From: Thermoleophilia bacterium
GTDB lineage: Bacteria > Actinomycetota > Thermoleophilia > BMS3ABIN01
Reading direction: 5' to 3'
DNA: 47,756 nt
Assembly (NCBI GenBank): GCA_014874265.1
Contig: JACWAM010000026.1
Span: 1 to 47,756 of the forward strand
Part shown: positions 1 through 7,209 of the stretch, piece by piece
Layout: each line of letters begins with the position of its first letter
Position numbering within the stretch: position 1 is the stretch's first letter
Translations under genes and position numbers: made by a program
Notes under the pieces: model-generated
Seen by the model: only the letters and a program-made list of their open reading frames with translations
Databases searched by the model: none
What the model was told of the DNA's origin: nothing

Positions 1-272
1 ACCGTGATCTCTGCCCCGGGAGCCGCCTTTTCCCGAACGGCTGCCAACAGTTCCCCAAGCAGGCTGGCTCCCAGCACAACCGGCGTGCCCCCGCCCAGGT
101 AAACCGTTTCCAGCGAGGCGGGCGGCAAGTCGTAGCTGTCCATCTCGCCGATAAGCGCCTCAACGTAAGCCGGCGCCAGATCCAATTTGCCGGTGGTGGA
201 ATAAAAATCGCAATAGCCGCAGCGGCTCATGCAAAAAGGTAAATGAATGTATAAATGAGAAACCGGATTCAT
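1..272 (-). CDS. hemW: HemW-type radical SAM protein, 5' part only
   Basis: The N-terminal ~90 residues of a radical SAM protein are visible; the gene runs off the left edge. The ATG at 272-270 opens a reading with C14, C18 and C21 (CMSRCGYC), the CxxxCxxC site for the 4Fe-4S/SAM cluster, preceded by the LYIHLPF stretch typical of HemW/HemN. A VYLGGGTP segment follows near residue 55, also a family hallmark. HemW is a heme-binding protein that was long annotated as oxygen-independent coproporphyrinogen III oxidase; the N-terminus alone cannot separate HemW from HemN, but the short lead before the cysteines favours HemW. It is divergent from the HprK-like gene (gap about 105 bases) and probably marks the conserved chromosome beside the surface-polymer locus. 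Confidence 0.9.
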   Translation of the reverse strand, partial: MNPVSHLYIHLPFCMSRCGYCDFYSTTGKLDLAPAYVEALIGEMDSYDLPPASLETVYLGGGTPVVLGASLLGELLAAVREKAAPGAEIT

Positions 273-377
273 CTTTCGCGGAGTCAGGCAATATCTGGTT
301 TGAAACTTGATATCTATGCTATCATCGCTTCAACTAGGGTTCCACGATTGCTATATTATGTCAGTCCGCATGCGCCC

Positions 378-1412
378 ATGACCAGCCTCAATACAATCGA
401 CAAGATCATTGAATACGGACAGCGGTCAAGCTCCGGTAAATTCATCATCAGCGATTATAACGTCCACGGTATTTCCACCCGGCTGATCACTGACTCTACG
501 AAAGTTTCGCAGGCGGTTGATGGCCTCCTCGATGGATTCAAGCCCGGGGCGGCGAAAGAGGACCCTGCGATTGAATTCTCTATCTTTTCGCGGGATGAGC
601 TGGACGGCGGGCCGGACGCGCCGGAGGGAACACCGCTACTCTATGACTGGGACGCGGTCAAGATCTTTCATGCAGATGACCGCCGGTACCTCCATCTCGA
701 CCGCCGCGCGCGCGTCAGCGCCGATTTAAGCCAGAGCCGCGCCGCCGGTTTCGTCCTCAGGGAGTCACTGGACTATGCGTGGCTCATTTCGCACCAGGTC
801 TTTTATCCTCTTTGGGGACAGATGATGAAGGAGCATGGTCTTTATCCCTTTCACGCCGCCGGTCTCACCCATAACGGAAGCGCCTTTCTCTTCTCCGGCC
901 GGAGCGGCAGCGGTAAATCTACCCTGTCTCTGGAGCTGGTGAGGAGCGGCTACGGGTTCTTAAGTGATGACACCGTGTTTTTACGGGAGAGCAACGGAGT
1001 AGTGGAAGCACTTTCCTTCCCGGAAGAGATCAATGTCACCGATGAGACACGGAAGCTGATCCCTGGACTTGATAAGGTGAAGAAGTTTAATATCGATATC
1101 CTGAGGCAGAAGTCGTCTTTTGCAATCGAGTCCCTCTTCCCCGGTTGCCGGCAGGATAGTGGCGTTCCGTCGATAATAATGTTTCCGGAAGTCACCGGCT
1201 CTGATACAACGGCATTCTTGCCGATGACACGAACAGAGGCGCTTGCTTTTTCGATGCGGTTTGGCTTTTTTTTCATTGACCCATCGACTACCGGCCGCCA
1301 CTTTGAGATACTTTCACTGCTGGTAAAGCAGGCGCGGTGTTACCGCCTGATGACGGGAACCAACCAGGAAGAATGGCTGCGGATGGTGACCAGCCTGCTT
1401 GACGGCTCCTGA
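378..1412 (+). CDS. HprK-like P-loop kinase (HPr-rel type)
   Basis: 344 residues from the ATG at 378. The P-loop GRSGSGKST starts at residue 174, preceded by PFHAAG and followed by a YGFLSDDT segment that resembles the Walker B region of HPr kinase/phosphorylase C-terminal domains. Such HprK-related proteins accompany PqqD-like and nucleotidyltransferase genes in HPr-rel and lasso-peptide-type clusters; in lasso clusters some phosphorylate the peptide. An in-frame reading reaches back to about 255, but that would overlap the divergent hemW start and adds no family sequence, so 378 was chosen; no clear ribosome binding site is visible. The PqqD-like gene follows 85 bases later on the same strand. 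The substrate is unknown. Confidence 0.82.
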   Translation: MTSLNTIDKIIEYGQRSSSGKFIISDYNVHGISTRLITDSTKVSQAVDGLLDGFKPGAAKEDPAIEFSIFSRDELDGGPDAPEGTPLLYDWDAVKIFHADDRRYLHLDRRARVSADLSQSRAAGFVLRESLDYAWLISHQVFYPLWGQMMKEHGLYPFHAAGLTHNGSAFLFSGRSGSGKSTLSLELVRSGYGFLSDDTVFLRESNGVVEALSFPEEINVTDETRKLIPGLDKVKKFNIDILRQKSSFAIESLFPGCRQDSGVPSIIMFPEVTGSDTTAFLPMTRTEALAFSMRFGFFFIDPSTTGRHFEILSLLVKQARCYRLMTGTNQEEWLRMVTSLLDGS

Positions 1413-1497
1413 GATGCCGCAAGGATGTGAAAGCAAGGTTGCTCCCGGCAGGCGAACCATGTGAAAGGAATTTTGAAAGGCTTAGTGAAAGGCACCG

Positions 1498-1800
1498 ATG
1501 ATTCAAAAAGACTCTTATCTGATTAAAGACAGCGACGTCGTGTTTACTTCCATGGGCGAAGACGCGGTGCTCCTGCACGTCCAGCGGGGAGATTATTACA
1601 GCCTGAACAAGGTCGGCGCCCGGCTCTGGGTTCTCAGCGACGGCACCAAGAGCGTTAGCGATCTGGCCGATCTGATCACCCGGGAATTCGAGATCTCCCG
1701 CGACCAGGCTGAAGCAGATGTCATCGAGCTGGCCGAGCAGCTGGAAAAAGAAGGCCTGGTGAGCGCCAGCGCCTCGCCCCAGGAAAGCAAACCGGCTTAA
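1498..1800 (+). CDS. PqqD-like peptide-binding protein
   Basis: 100 residues, the usual size for a stand-alone PqqD-family protein (winged-helix RiPP recognition fold). The central YSLNKVGARLW segment and the following DLADLITREF helix match the PqqD pattern. These domains bind a leader peptide and present it to a maturation enzyme (radical SAM, B2 protease or kinase). A GAAAGG stretch lies 5 bases before the ATG, and two further GAAAGG copies lie upstream. It sits between the HprK-like kinase and the nucleotidyltransferase, the order known from HPr-rel systems. No obvious precursor peptide adjoins it. The C-terminal ~12 residues are polar and probably unstructured. Confidence 0.85.
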   Translation: MIQKDSYLIKDSDVVFTSMGEDAVLLHVQRGDYYSLNKVGARLWVLSDGTKSVSDLADLITREFEISRDQAEADVIELAEQLEKEGLVSASASPQESKPA

Positions 1801-1987
1801 GACCAACGCCGCACTATTTGGCTTTCGGCCCTGTCGATTCAAGATGAACTTCGGCAAGGTCGACCATTCTGTTCTTCATTGCTCAACTACGCAGATTGTT
1901 CCACCGCACTTCAATTCTACTGCCGTTTAGCGTCAGATTTTTCTTTTAACATTTTGGTACATATGCTATTGTCTTTTTTACTCACCC

Positions 1988-3196
1988 ATGAATAACGAAT
2001 CAGAAAACAATTTAATTCTGGAGTCGGCCAGAACACTCTTAAAATCTGCAGATGATGCAAAATTTGCCAAGCTGCTGGCGAGATACCTGGACTGGGATTA
2101 TTTACTTGAAACTCTGAACCGTCACAAGCTGACGCCTCTTTTTTTTTGGCGCCTGAATGAATCAGGCCTGAGTGATCTTATAGCCGCCAACCAGTTTGAG
2201 AAACTAAGAACCATCTACCTGTCAAGTGTACTCAATAACCACAAGCTGTATCAGCACCTTTCCCGGGTGCTGGCCCTTTTTGCGGAGAAAGAAATCCCGG
2301 TCATCCTGCTCAAGGGCGCCGCTCTCGGCATCAACACTTATCCGGATTCAGCCCTGAGGCCGTTTGGCGACCTTGACATCATGGTCCATAAAAAAGATGT
2401 CAGGCAAGGCCAGAAATTGCTGGGGGATCTCGGCTACCAGCTTGTCAAAAATATCTATTTCCCTGTGCCCGATGAAAGAAACGACGAGCTGGGGTGCGAA
2501 TGGACATATCATCTCGATTCAACCGTGGTTGAATTACATTGGTCCTTAATTGACAAGCTCAACCCGTTTAATGTTGACATTGAGCGCTTCTGGAATAACG
2601 TCGAGCCAGTAAACGTGAATAAACAAAGAGCACTAGTTTTAAATCCGGCGAACCAGATTCTTCATCTCTGCCTGCATCAATCTAAACATCTCTGGAAGCA
2701 TTTGAGAGATCTGACAGACATCGGCCTGATTATGGAAAATTTCGCCGCTCGGATCGATTGGGAAAAGCTTTATTTCGATGCAAAATCCCAAGATCTGGAC
2801 TTATGTATTTTTTATTCGATCAGCCTTGCTCAAAAGGTCTTGGAAATTTCAGTCCCACCCGATGCAACCGATATTATGACCAAATTGAATCATTCCACTT
2901 TTATCGGCAAAGGCCTTGAGGAAATGATCGCTGCACATATCCTAGAAGAGCACTTGCCGCGCCGCTTTTGGAAATTGCTGACAGTTAAAGGAGCAAAAAA
3001 CAAGGTGATCTCGGCGACCAGCGCTCTATCTCATCCTTTGCCAAGATCACAAGAACGCACCAGCATTTCTGACATCAGAAAACCAGTTTCTTTTTTAGGG
3101 AAGGTGAGCGCAGCGTTTAAATCATCTTTTTATTACCGAAAACTGTTTTTTGAATTCCCACGTTACTTGGTAAAGAGTCTCTCACGAAAGCGCTGA
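1988..3196 (+). CDS. Uncharacterised nucleotidyltransferase family (NTP_transf_5-like)
   Basis: 402 residues. LLKGAAL (around residues 107-113) followed by RPFGDLDIMV (D128 and D130) is the metal-binding signature of the nucleotidyltransferase fold in the PF14907-type family. A conserved ELHWSL region follows near residue 180, and the C-terminal half is helical. Members occur beside PqqD and HprK-like genes in lasso-peptide and exosortase/HPr-rel loci; their acceptor is not established. The gene starts at ATG 1988, 187 bases after the PqqD-like gene, and ends 25 bases from the convergent secreted-protein gene. The last ~60 residues are basic and may be a tail. Confidence 0.8.
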   Translation: MNNESENNLILESARTLLKSADDAKFAKLLARYLDWDYLLETLNRHKLTPLFFWRLNESGLSDLIAANQFEKLRTIYLSSVLNNHKLYQHLSRVLALFAEKEIPVILLKGAALGINTYPDSALRPFGDLDIMVHKKDVRQGQKLLGDLGYQLVKNIYFPVPDERNDELGCEWTYHLDSTVVELHWSLIDKLNPFNVDIERFWNNVEPVNVNKQRALVLNPANQILHLCLHQSKHLWKHLRDLTDIGLIMENFAARIDWEKLYFDAKSQDLDLCIFYSISLAQKVLEISVPPDATDIMTKLNHSTFIGKGLEEMIAAHILEEHLPRRFWKLLTVKGAKNKVISATSALSHPLPRSQERTSISDIRKPVSFLGKVSAAFKSSFYYRKLFFEFPRYLVKSLSRKR

Positions 3197-3221
3197 ACAT
3201 ATAACCCTGACAGATGCAGTC

Positions 3222-4895
3222 TTAATTGCTGGCGACATCTCCAAAATATGTTAGAAATTGACTTACACCGGGTGGCACTTTATAAAACACGGTGAAAGCT
3301 TTCGACGAACCTCCGGCCAAATCTCCCAAGCCCAGAGGTAAATCAGTTTCTGTTTCCACTCCGTTTGAGTTAACAATTGAGCCAATGTTTACCGAATGAA
3401 CTGTAGCCTGGCTGTTATTAGTTAGTTGAAAATCAACAGATAATTTGCCATCCATATAATCACTTAAATTCGCCCAGCCGGTAGATTGCTCAGTCAAATT
3501 TAGTCCGGTTGCTGAGCGGATGGTGGCATTACCAGGTGTTGTTATCTGATAATCCCCACTTTCCGCCAAATTGCCCTGGGAATCCGAGCTCTTGATTCTG
3601 ATTTCGTAAGTGGTGCCACTTTTAAGGTCATTAAGTTGCAACGAATGAATATTTGTCATGCTATCGTCATATTTATCAACTGTCCAATTACCGCCATTCG
3701 ATTTAATCTCTACAACCGAATTCGCAATAATATTTGTATTCCAGGCAATGTTGGCAAGATTTGAGCCTTGGACCTGAGTAGAAACTGAGGAGATGTCGGG
3801 GCCCACGTTTGGGATGCTCTGAGCAAGATCGATTCTGTATGTATCTGTCCACGACGTACCGGCAGGCAACCAACGATAGCGGTTCCCTTGGGGTGGGTTC
3901 CCGCTCCACCACGCCATCCAGCTAATGATTTGCGAACCTGCCATGCCGCCCAGAATTGAGCATTGCTCCTCCATTGGATCTGCAGATGTGCCCCAGGCTT
4001 TCATTCCAATCTGGTAAGAGCCACTGCCGCGGAAACCTTCTCCATTATTGTCGGCGGACATGATCACGGTGGGCGCTTTGGTTGAACCGGTGAAAGCCGC
4101 CCAATCGGGCTGAAATTGGTTTAGCTGATCCCAGCATTGTGCTGTTTCATCAGCAATGCCCGTACTGCCCAGCAGATAGCGCGGTGAATTCGATGATTCT
4201 GCCCAGCCACGGCCATATTTGACGAAACGGTCCCATCCGAGATTGTAATTCCAGTTATCTCGCACAGCCAGTTCTGAGAAATATCCCGATGAAAGCAAGC
4301 TCCTGCTCACTTGAAGATGTATCGTACCTGCTGGTTCAACAGTCCAGGTTTTAGTCACTTCATACCATTCTTTGCCGGTCGTCTGGTTATGTACTTTATA
4401 TGTAAAAGTCAAAACCGCATCGCCTTGGCTATCAATAGAAGCCGAATGCGACTGAAGCACACCACTCAAATTATTATCAGAGATTAAATCAGTGAAATTA
4501 TTATTTTGATCAGCACCTGGTTTGATATCTGCCGCATAGAGATCGGTGCTGCCAACTCCACCAATTCCAGCCCAAATATTTGTTGAAGTTGGATAACCGT
4601 ACTTTATGTAAGATACAAGATTGTAAGATTGTGACGGATCCATGGGTTTATAGTAAAGTTCATACAGATTGCCACCGCCTTGGTTATAGTTATCAACCGC
4701 AATAGTTTTGTAATGCCAAACCGCTTTGATCGTGTTTGTCTCGACAGTCACGTATCCGTTGGCAACATCCTCATGAATTGCGAGCGAATCGCCCAATGCA
4801 GAAGCCTGATTCTGAGAAGAGAAACTGACTGGTAGCAAGACAGATGCCAGAATAACTAGCAATATTTTCAATTTCTTTTGCACTTTAGCTTCCAT
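3222..4895 (-). CDS. Secreted beta-sandwich protein with FN3 domain, riboswitch-linked
   Basis: About 557 residues. The N-terminus has a lysine-rich segment, a hydrophobic core (ILLVILASVLLPVSF) and a QASA site, giving a Sec signal peptide. Residues ~35-360 form a long beta-rich, aromatic-rich region that resembles carbohydrate-active or mutarotase-like sandwiches only in general character. An FN3-like domain spans about 365-455 (GTTYEIRIKSSDSQGN is diagnostic), followed by a ~90-residue C-terminal beta domain. No sortase, TM or PEP-CTERM tail is seen. The ATG at 4895 abuts the aptamer; a GTG at 4883 with GGAAG five bases upstream is an attractive alternative start that keeps the whole signal peptide. 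A matrix or polysaccharide-acting exported protein under cyclic-dinucleotide control is the likely role; the activity is unknown. Confidence 0.8.
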   Translation of the reverse strand: MEAKVQKKLKILLVILASVLLPVSFSSQNQASALGDSLAIHEDVANGYVTVETNTIKAVWHYKTIAVDNYNQGGGNLYELYYKPMDPSQSYNLVSYIKYGYPTSTNIWAGIGGVGSTDLYAADIKPGADQNNNFTDLISDNNLSGVLQSHSASIDSQGDAVLTFTYKVHNQTTGKEWYEVTKTWTVEPAGTIHLQVSRSLLSSGYFSELAVRDNWNYNLGWDRFVKYGRGWAESSNSPRYLLGSTGIADETAQCWDQLNQFQPDWAAFTGSTKAPTVIMSADNNGEGFRGSGSYQIGMKAWGTSADPMEEQCSILGGMAGSQIISWMAWWSGNPPQGNRYRWLPAGTSWTDTYRIDLAQSIPNVGPDISSVSTQVQGSNLANIAWNTNIIANSVVEIKSNGGNWTVDKYDDSMTNIHSLQLNDLKSGTTYEIRIKSSDSQGNLAESGDYQITTPGNATIRSATGLNLTEQSTGWANLSDYMDGKLSVDFQLTNNSQATVHSVNIGSIVNSNGVETETDLPLGLGDLAGGSSKAFTVFYKVPPGVSQFLTYFGDVASN

Positions 4896-4896
4896 T

Positions 4897-4975
4897 GGCA
4901 ACCAGGCTGTCTCTCTAAGAGAGACCCTTGGCTTTGCGCCCCTACCTCACAGCAGGTTTGCTTTTGTCTGAAGGC
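4897..4975 (-). promoter_or_regulatory. GEMM-I cyclic-dinucleotide riboswitch aptamer
   Basis: Read on the minus strand, the conserved GEMM-I blocks occur in order: GCAAACC (4961-4955); a P2 hairpin with a GUGA (GNRA) tetraloop (4956-4941, loop 4950-4947); GGCGCAAAGCC (4940-4930); a P3 arm with a perfect 7-bp GTCTCTC/GAGAGAC stem (4925-4909); and AGCCTGGTTGCC (4908-4897). By alignment to the Vibrio Vc2 aptamer, the base before GCAAACC that corresponds to G20 is A (position 4962). G20 is typical of c-di-GMP sensors, while A20 marks the Geobacter-type variants that bind 3',3'-cGAMP or both ligands. The aptamer ends directly at the start of the secreted-protein gene, so control of translation initiation is likely. 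Confidence 0.88.
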
Positions 4976-5141
4976 TAAGTGCTTTGAACGGGTGGGCTCT
5001 TCTCCCCATAAGGCACACTATTCAATCAGTGTGCACCTGCCCCAAACGTACTTATTAATTAATTCGGCATTTTTATTAATTTATTAATTGCTTTCTGAAA
5101 CCGACGAATCGTTAAAAAAGAAAAGGGACTTGAGGCTGAAA
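4976..5141 (-). other. Leader/promoter region upstream of the riboswitch
   Basis: This gap between the methyltransferase stop and the aptamer should hold the promoter of the riboswitch transcript. It contains a perfect 7-bp hairpin, GCACACT/AGTGTGC with an 8-base loop (5013-5034), not followed by a T run on either strand and so unlike a terminator. Further from the gene is a very AT-rich tract (5052-5089). No convincing -35/-10 pair could be fixed. Confidence 0.45.
5052..5089. repeat. Three copies of TTATTAATT upstream of the riboswitch
   Basis: TTATTAATT occurs at 5052-5060, 5073-5081 and 5081-5089 in an AT-rich tract upstream of the riboswitch leader. It could be an UP-like element or a binding site for an AT-preferring DNA-binding protein, or simply low-complexity DNA. 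Confidence 0.5.
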
Positions 5142-6065
5142 TTACGATATCCTTTTAATCCAGAAACTGCCAGGAAAAGTTATGCCAGGTTGATATGACG
5201 CAAAAGCCTCACTAAGTTTTTCGGGAAAATTTTGATTAAAGTAATTTCCGGACCAGACTACTTCGAAGCAGTTATTGAATGACATGAAGGCTTGTAACAG
5301 ATATTGTTCATTCCAAAATACATGTTTTTTTATAACCCACTTTTTGGGATATTGCGCGGGTAGAAAAATATCATGGATATGAATTAATACTCCTGCATTG
5401 ACACGAGGGATAATTTCCAAATACTCAAACTGAACATCACTGCCAATTTTTAGCACGTGGCTTGAATCAATGAACAAAATATCATTTGGCCCCAATGTTT
5501 CAAATAATGAATAAGAGACTTCTTCAACAGGCTGTTTGATAACCTTTGTTAATTCTGGAAACCCTCTTTCTATGACACTGGTTGGATAAGGATCAATAAC
5601 CGTCAATTCGCAATCATAATTCTTGTTTTCTTCCTTTGTTTTTCGAATTGCCTGCCCTGAGATCAAAGTAGAAAAACCTGAACCTACCTCGAGGATCTTT
5701 CGTGGCTGAAAAAATCGCACCATTGAATATAATATTTCAGCATCAACAGACTCATAGCTGCCATTTTCTAAAAAAAAGCGATGATTTTTACTTGGAGTTT
5801 GCTGCTTAGGAAATTGGCTATATTCCTGTTTATATCTAGCAGAAAAAAAACTAAGTAATTCAAGTTGTTTTTTTTCATTTATATTTAATCCAATCATTTC
5901 GGAATTGTTTCGCCAAAGACTTTCGTTTAGTTTACGGGTATCAGGTATTGGTTCATAAAAATGATTTTCAACCAAATGAATTCCTAATTTTTGCGCCATC
6001 GGAAAACTTACTTTTATTCCGCGTTTTAAAATACCATGATAAATTTTTGACAGATTAATGTTCAT
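5142..6065 (-). CDS. Class I SAM-dependent methyltransferase (Methyltransf_24-like)
   Basis: 307 residues. The SAM-binding motif I is ILEVGSGFSTL, about 140 residues in; an acidic VIDPYP follows, then DILFIDSSH and a late IHIHDIFLPAQYP segment typical of the Methyltransf_24 group, often linked to sugar or small-molecule O-methylation. The first ~110 residues are a lysine- and aromatic-rich helical extension. It overlaps the GT4 gene by 11 bases and is the last gene of the minus-strand block. It is notably AT-rich compared with the genes on the right half of the window. A sugar O-methyltransferase of the polymer is plausible but not proven. Confidence 0.8.
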   Translation of the reverse strand: MNINLSKIYHGILKRGIKVSFPMAQKLGIHLVENHFYEPIPDTRKLNESLWRNNSEMIGLNINEKKQLELLSFFSARYKQEYSQFPKQQTPSKNHRFFLENGSYESVDAEILYSMVRFFQPRKILEVGSGFSTLISGQAIRKTKEENKNYDCELTVIDPYPTSVIERGFPELTKVIKQPVEEVSYSLFETLGPNDILFIDSSHVLKIGSDVQFEYLEIIPRVNAGVLIHIHDIFLPAQYPKKWVIKKHVFWNEQYLLQAFMSFNNCFEVVWSGNYFNQNFPEKLSEAFASYQPGITFPGSFWIKRIS

Positions 6066-7203
6066 TATCCAATATTACGTGTTCATAAAGTTTTATTAGT
6101 TTCTTAATCATAATATCTTCCGAGAAGTATTCTTTTACTTTGCGCTTGCCGCTAGAAGCTAATGATTTGCGCAATTCTTCATCTTGAGCCAATTGGATGA
6201 TCGCCTTCGCCATCGCGTTATAATCGCCTGGCGGGATCAGTATGCCATCTTCCCCGTTAGCGACAACTTCAGCCGAGCCTCCACCTCCTGTTGCGATCAC
6301 GGCGCGCCCTGACATCATTGCCTCCAAAATCACGATGCCCAATCCTTCGGGCCGAATTGACGGAATTACAAATAAATTGCATTTCTCGAGGAACGGCTGT
6401 ATTTCGGTTTGAAAACCAACAAAATTTACCCGGCTGTCCAATCCTAGTTTACTGGCGAGTTGCTTTAACTCCTCTCGGTATCCATACCGGTTACCATAGA
6501 CATCGCCAACAATATACGCCTCAAGATTAATCCCGGTCTGAATAGCAAGTGCCAGGGCCTTCAGAAATACATCTTGACCTTTGTAAGGCGCGAGTCTTCC
6601 TACCGTGGTAATAACAAAACGGTCATCTTTACGTTCTGTCTTTGTAAAATCGAATAGGCCAGAGGGGATGCCATCGTTAATGATACTTCCTTTAAGTTTA
6701 AATCCTTTTAAAAAAAATTGTTCTTGCACTGCGGCTGTAATAAAAACGACCCGCTTTGAAAGCATGAGAACAAATGGTTCATATAAACGCAATACCCAGC
6801 CGAATTCATCCAGAATTTCTCTAAATTGCCAGACATGTGGAGTTCTGGTGATCTCCGATGCAACCGCACCACCAATAATCACACCTGTATTGGTATGTAC
6901 TAAGTCAAAATGCTCACTGCGAATCAATCGCACAAGTTGCCAAGTAGCAAGAGGGGTCCTAAGAAAAAGTTTTGCTAGCCCTGAAACTGATAAAACTTCT
7001 CTGCGGAACACGATAGGATCAAGAATATGAACGACGGCGCCGGCATTTGTCAATTCTTTTACTAATGGACCGGTAGAAGGCACTGTGACATGCAAATTCA
7101 CACCATTAGCGACCAAACCCTTGGCGGCGCTCAGCAAACATCTGTCTGAGCCGTATAATTCGGCAGACGAATGAACAATCAATATTTTTTTTCCGGCAAG
7201 CAA
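6055..7203 (-). CDS. GT4 family glycosyltransferase
   Basis: 382 residues in two Rossmann-like domains. The N-terminal part has a YGSDRCLLSAAKGL loop (acceptor side); the C-terminal part has VGRLAPYKGQD and the EX7E-type motif in PEGLGIVILEAM, which binds the nucleotide-sugar. This is a retaining GT-B enzyme acting on the cytoplasmic face. The start is a TTG at 7203, seven bases after the stop of the O-antigen ligase/polymerase gene, with GAAG just upstream. Donor and acceptor sugars cannot be deduced. Confidence 0.87.
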   Translation of the reverse strand: MLAGKKILIVHSSAELYGSDRCLLSAAKGLVANGVNLHVTVPSTGPLVKELTNAGAVVHILDPIVFRREVLSVSGLAKLFLRTPLATWQLVRLIRSEHFDLVHTNTGVIIGGAVASEITRTPHVWQFREILDEFGWVLRLYEPFVLMLSKRVVFITAAVQEQFFLKGFKLKGSIINDGIPSGLFDFTKTERKDDRFVITTVGRLAPYKGQDVFLKALALAIQTGINLEAYIVGDVYGNRYGYREELKQLASKLGLDSRVNFVGFQTEIQPFLEKCNLFVIPSIRPEGLGIVILEAMMSGRAVIATGGGGSAEVVANGEDGILIPPGDYNAMAKAIIQLAQDEELRKSLASSGKRKVKEYFSEDIMIKKLIKLYEHVILDNEH

Positions 7204-7209
7204 AATGCT

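Noticed and set aside
255-377. Extension of the HprK-like gene to a start at 255
   Set aside because: It overlaps the divergent hemW start and adds no family-like sequence; ATG 378 is a better start.
5013-5034. Intrinsic terminator of the methyltransferase operon
   Set aside because: The hairpin is perfect but no T tract follows on either strand.
4878-5087. Plus-strand 69-codon open frame
   Set aside because: It runs antisense through the riboswitch and its conserved bases are explained by RNA structure.
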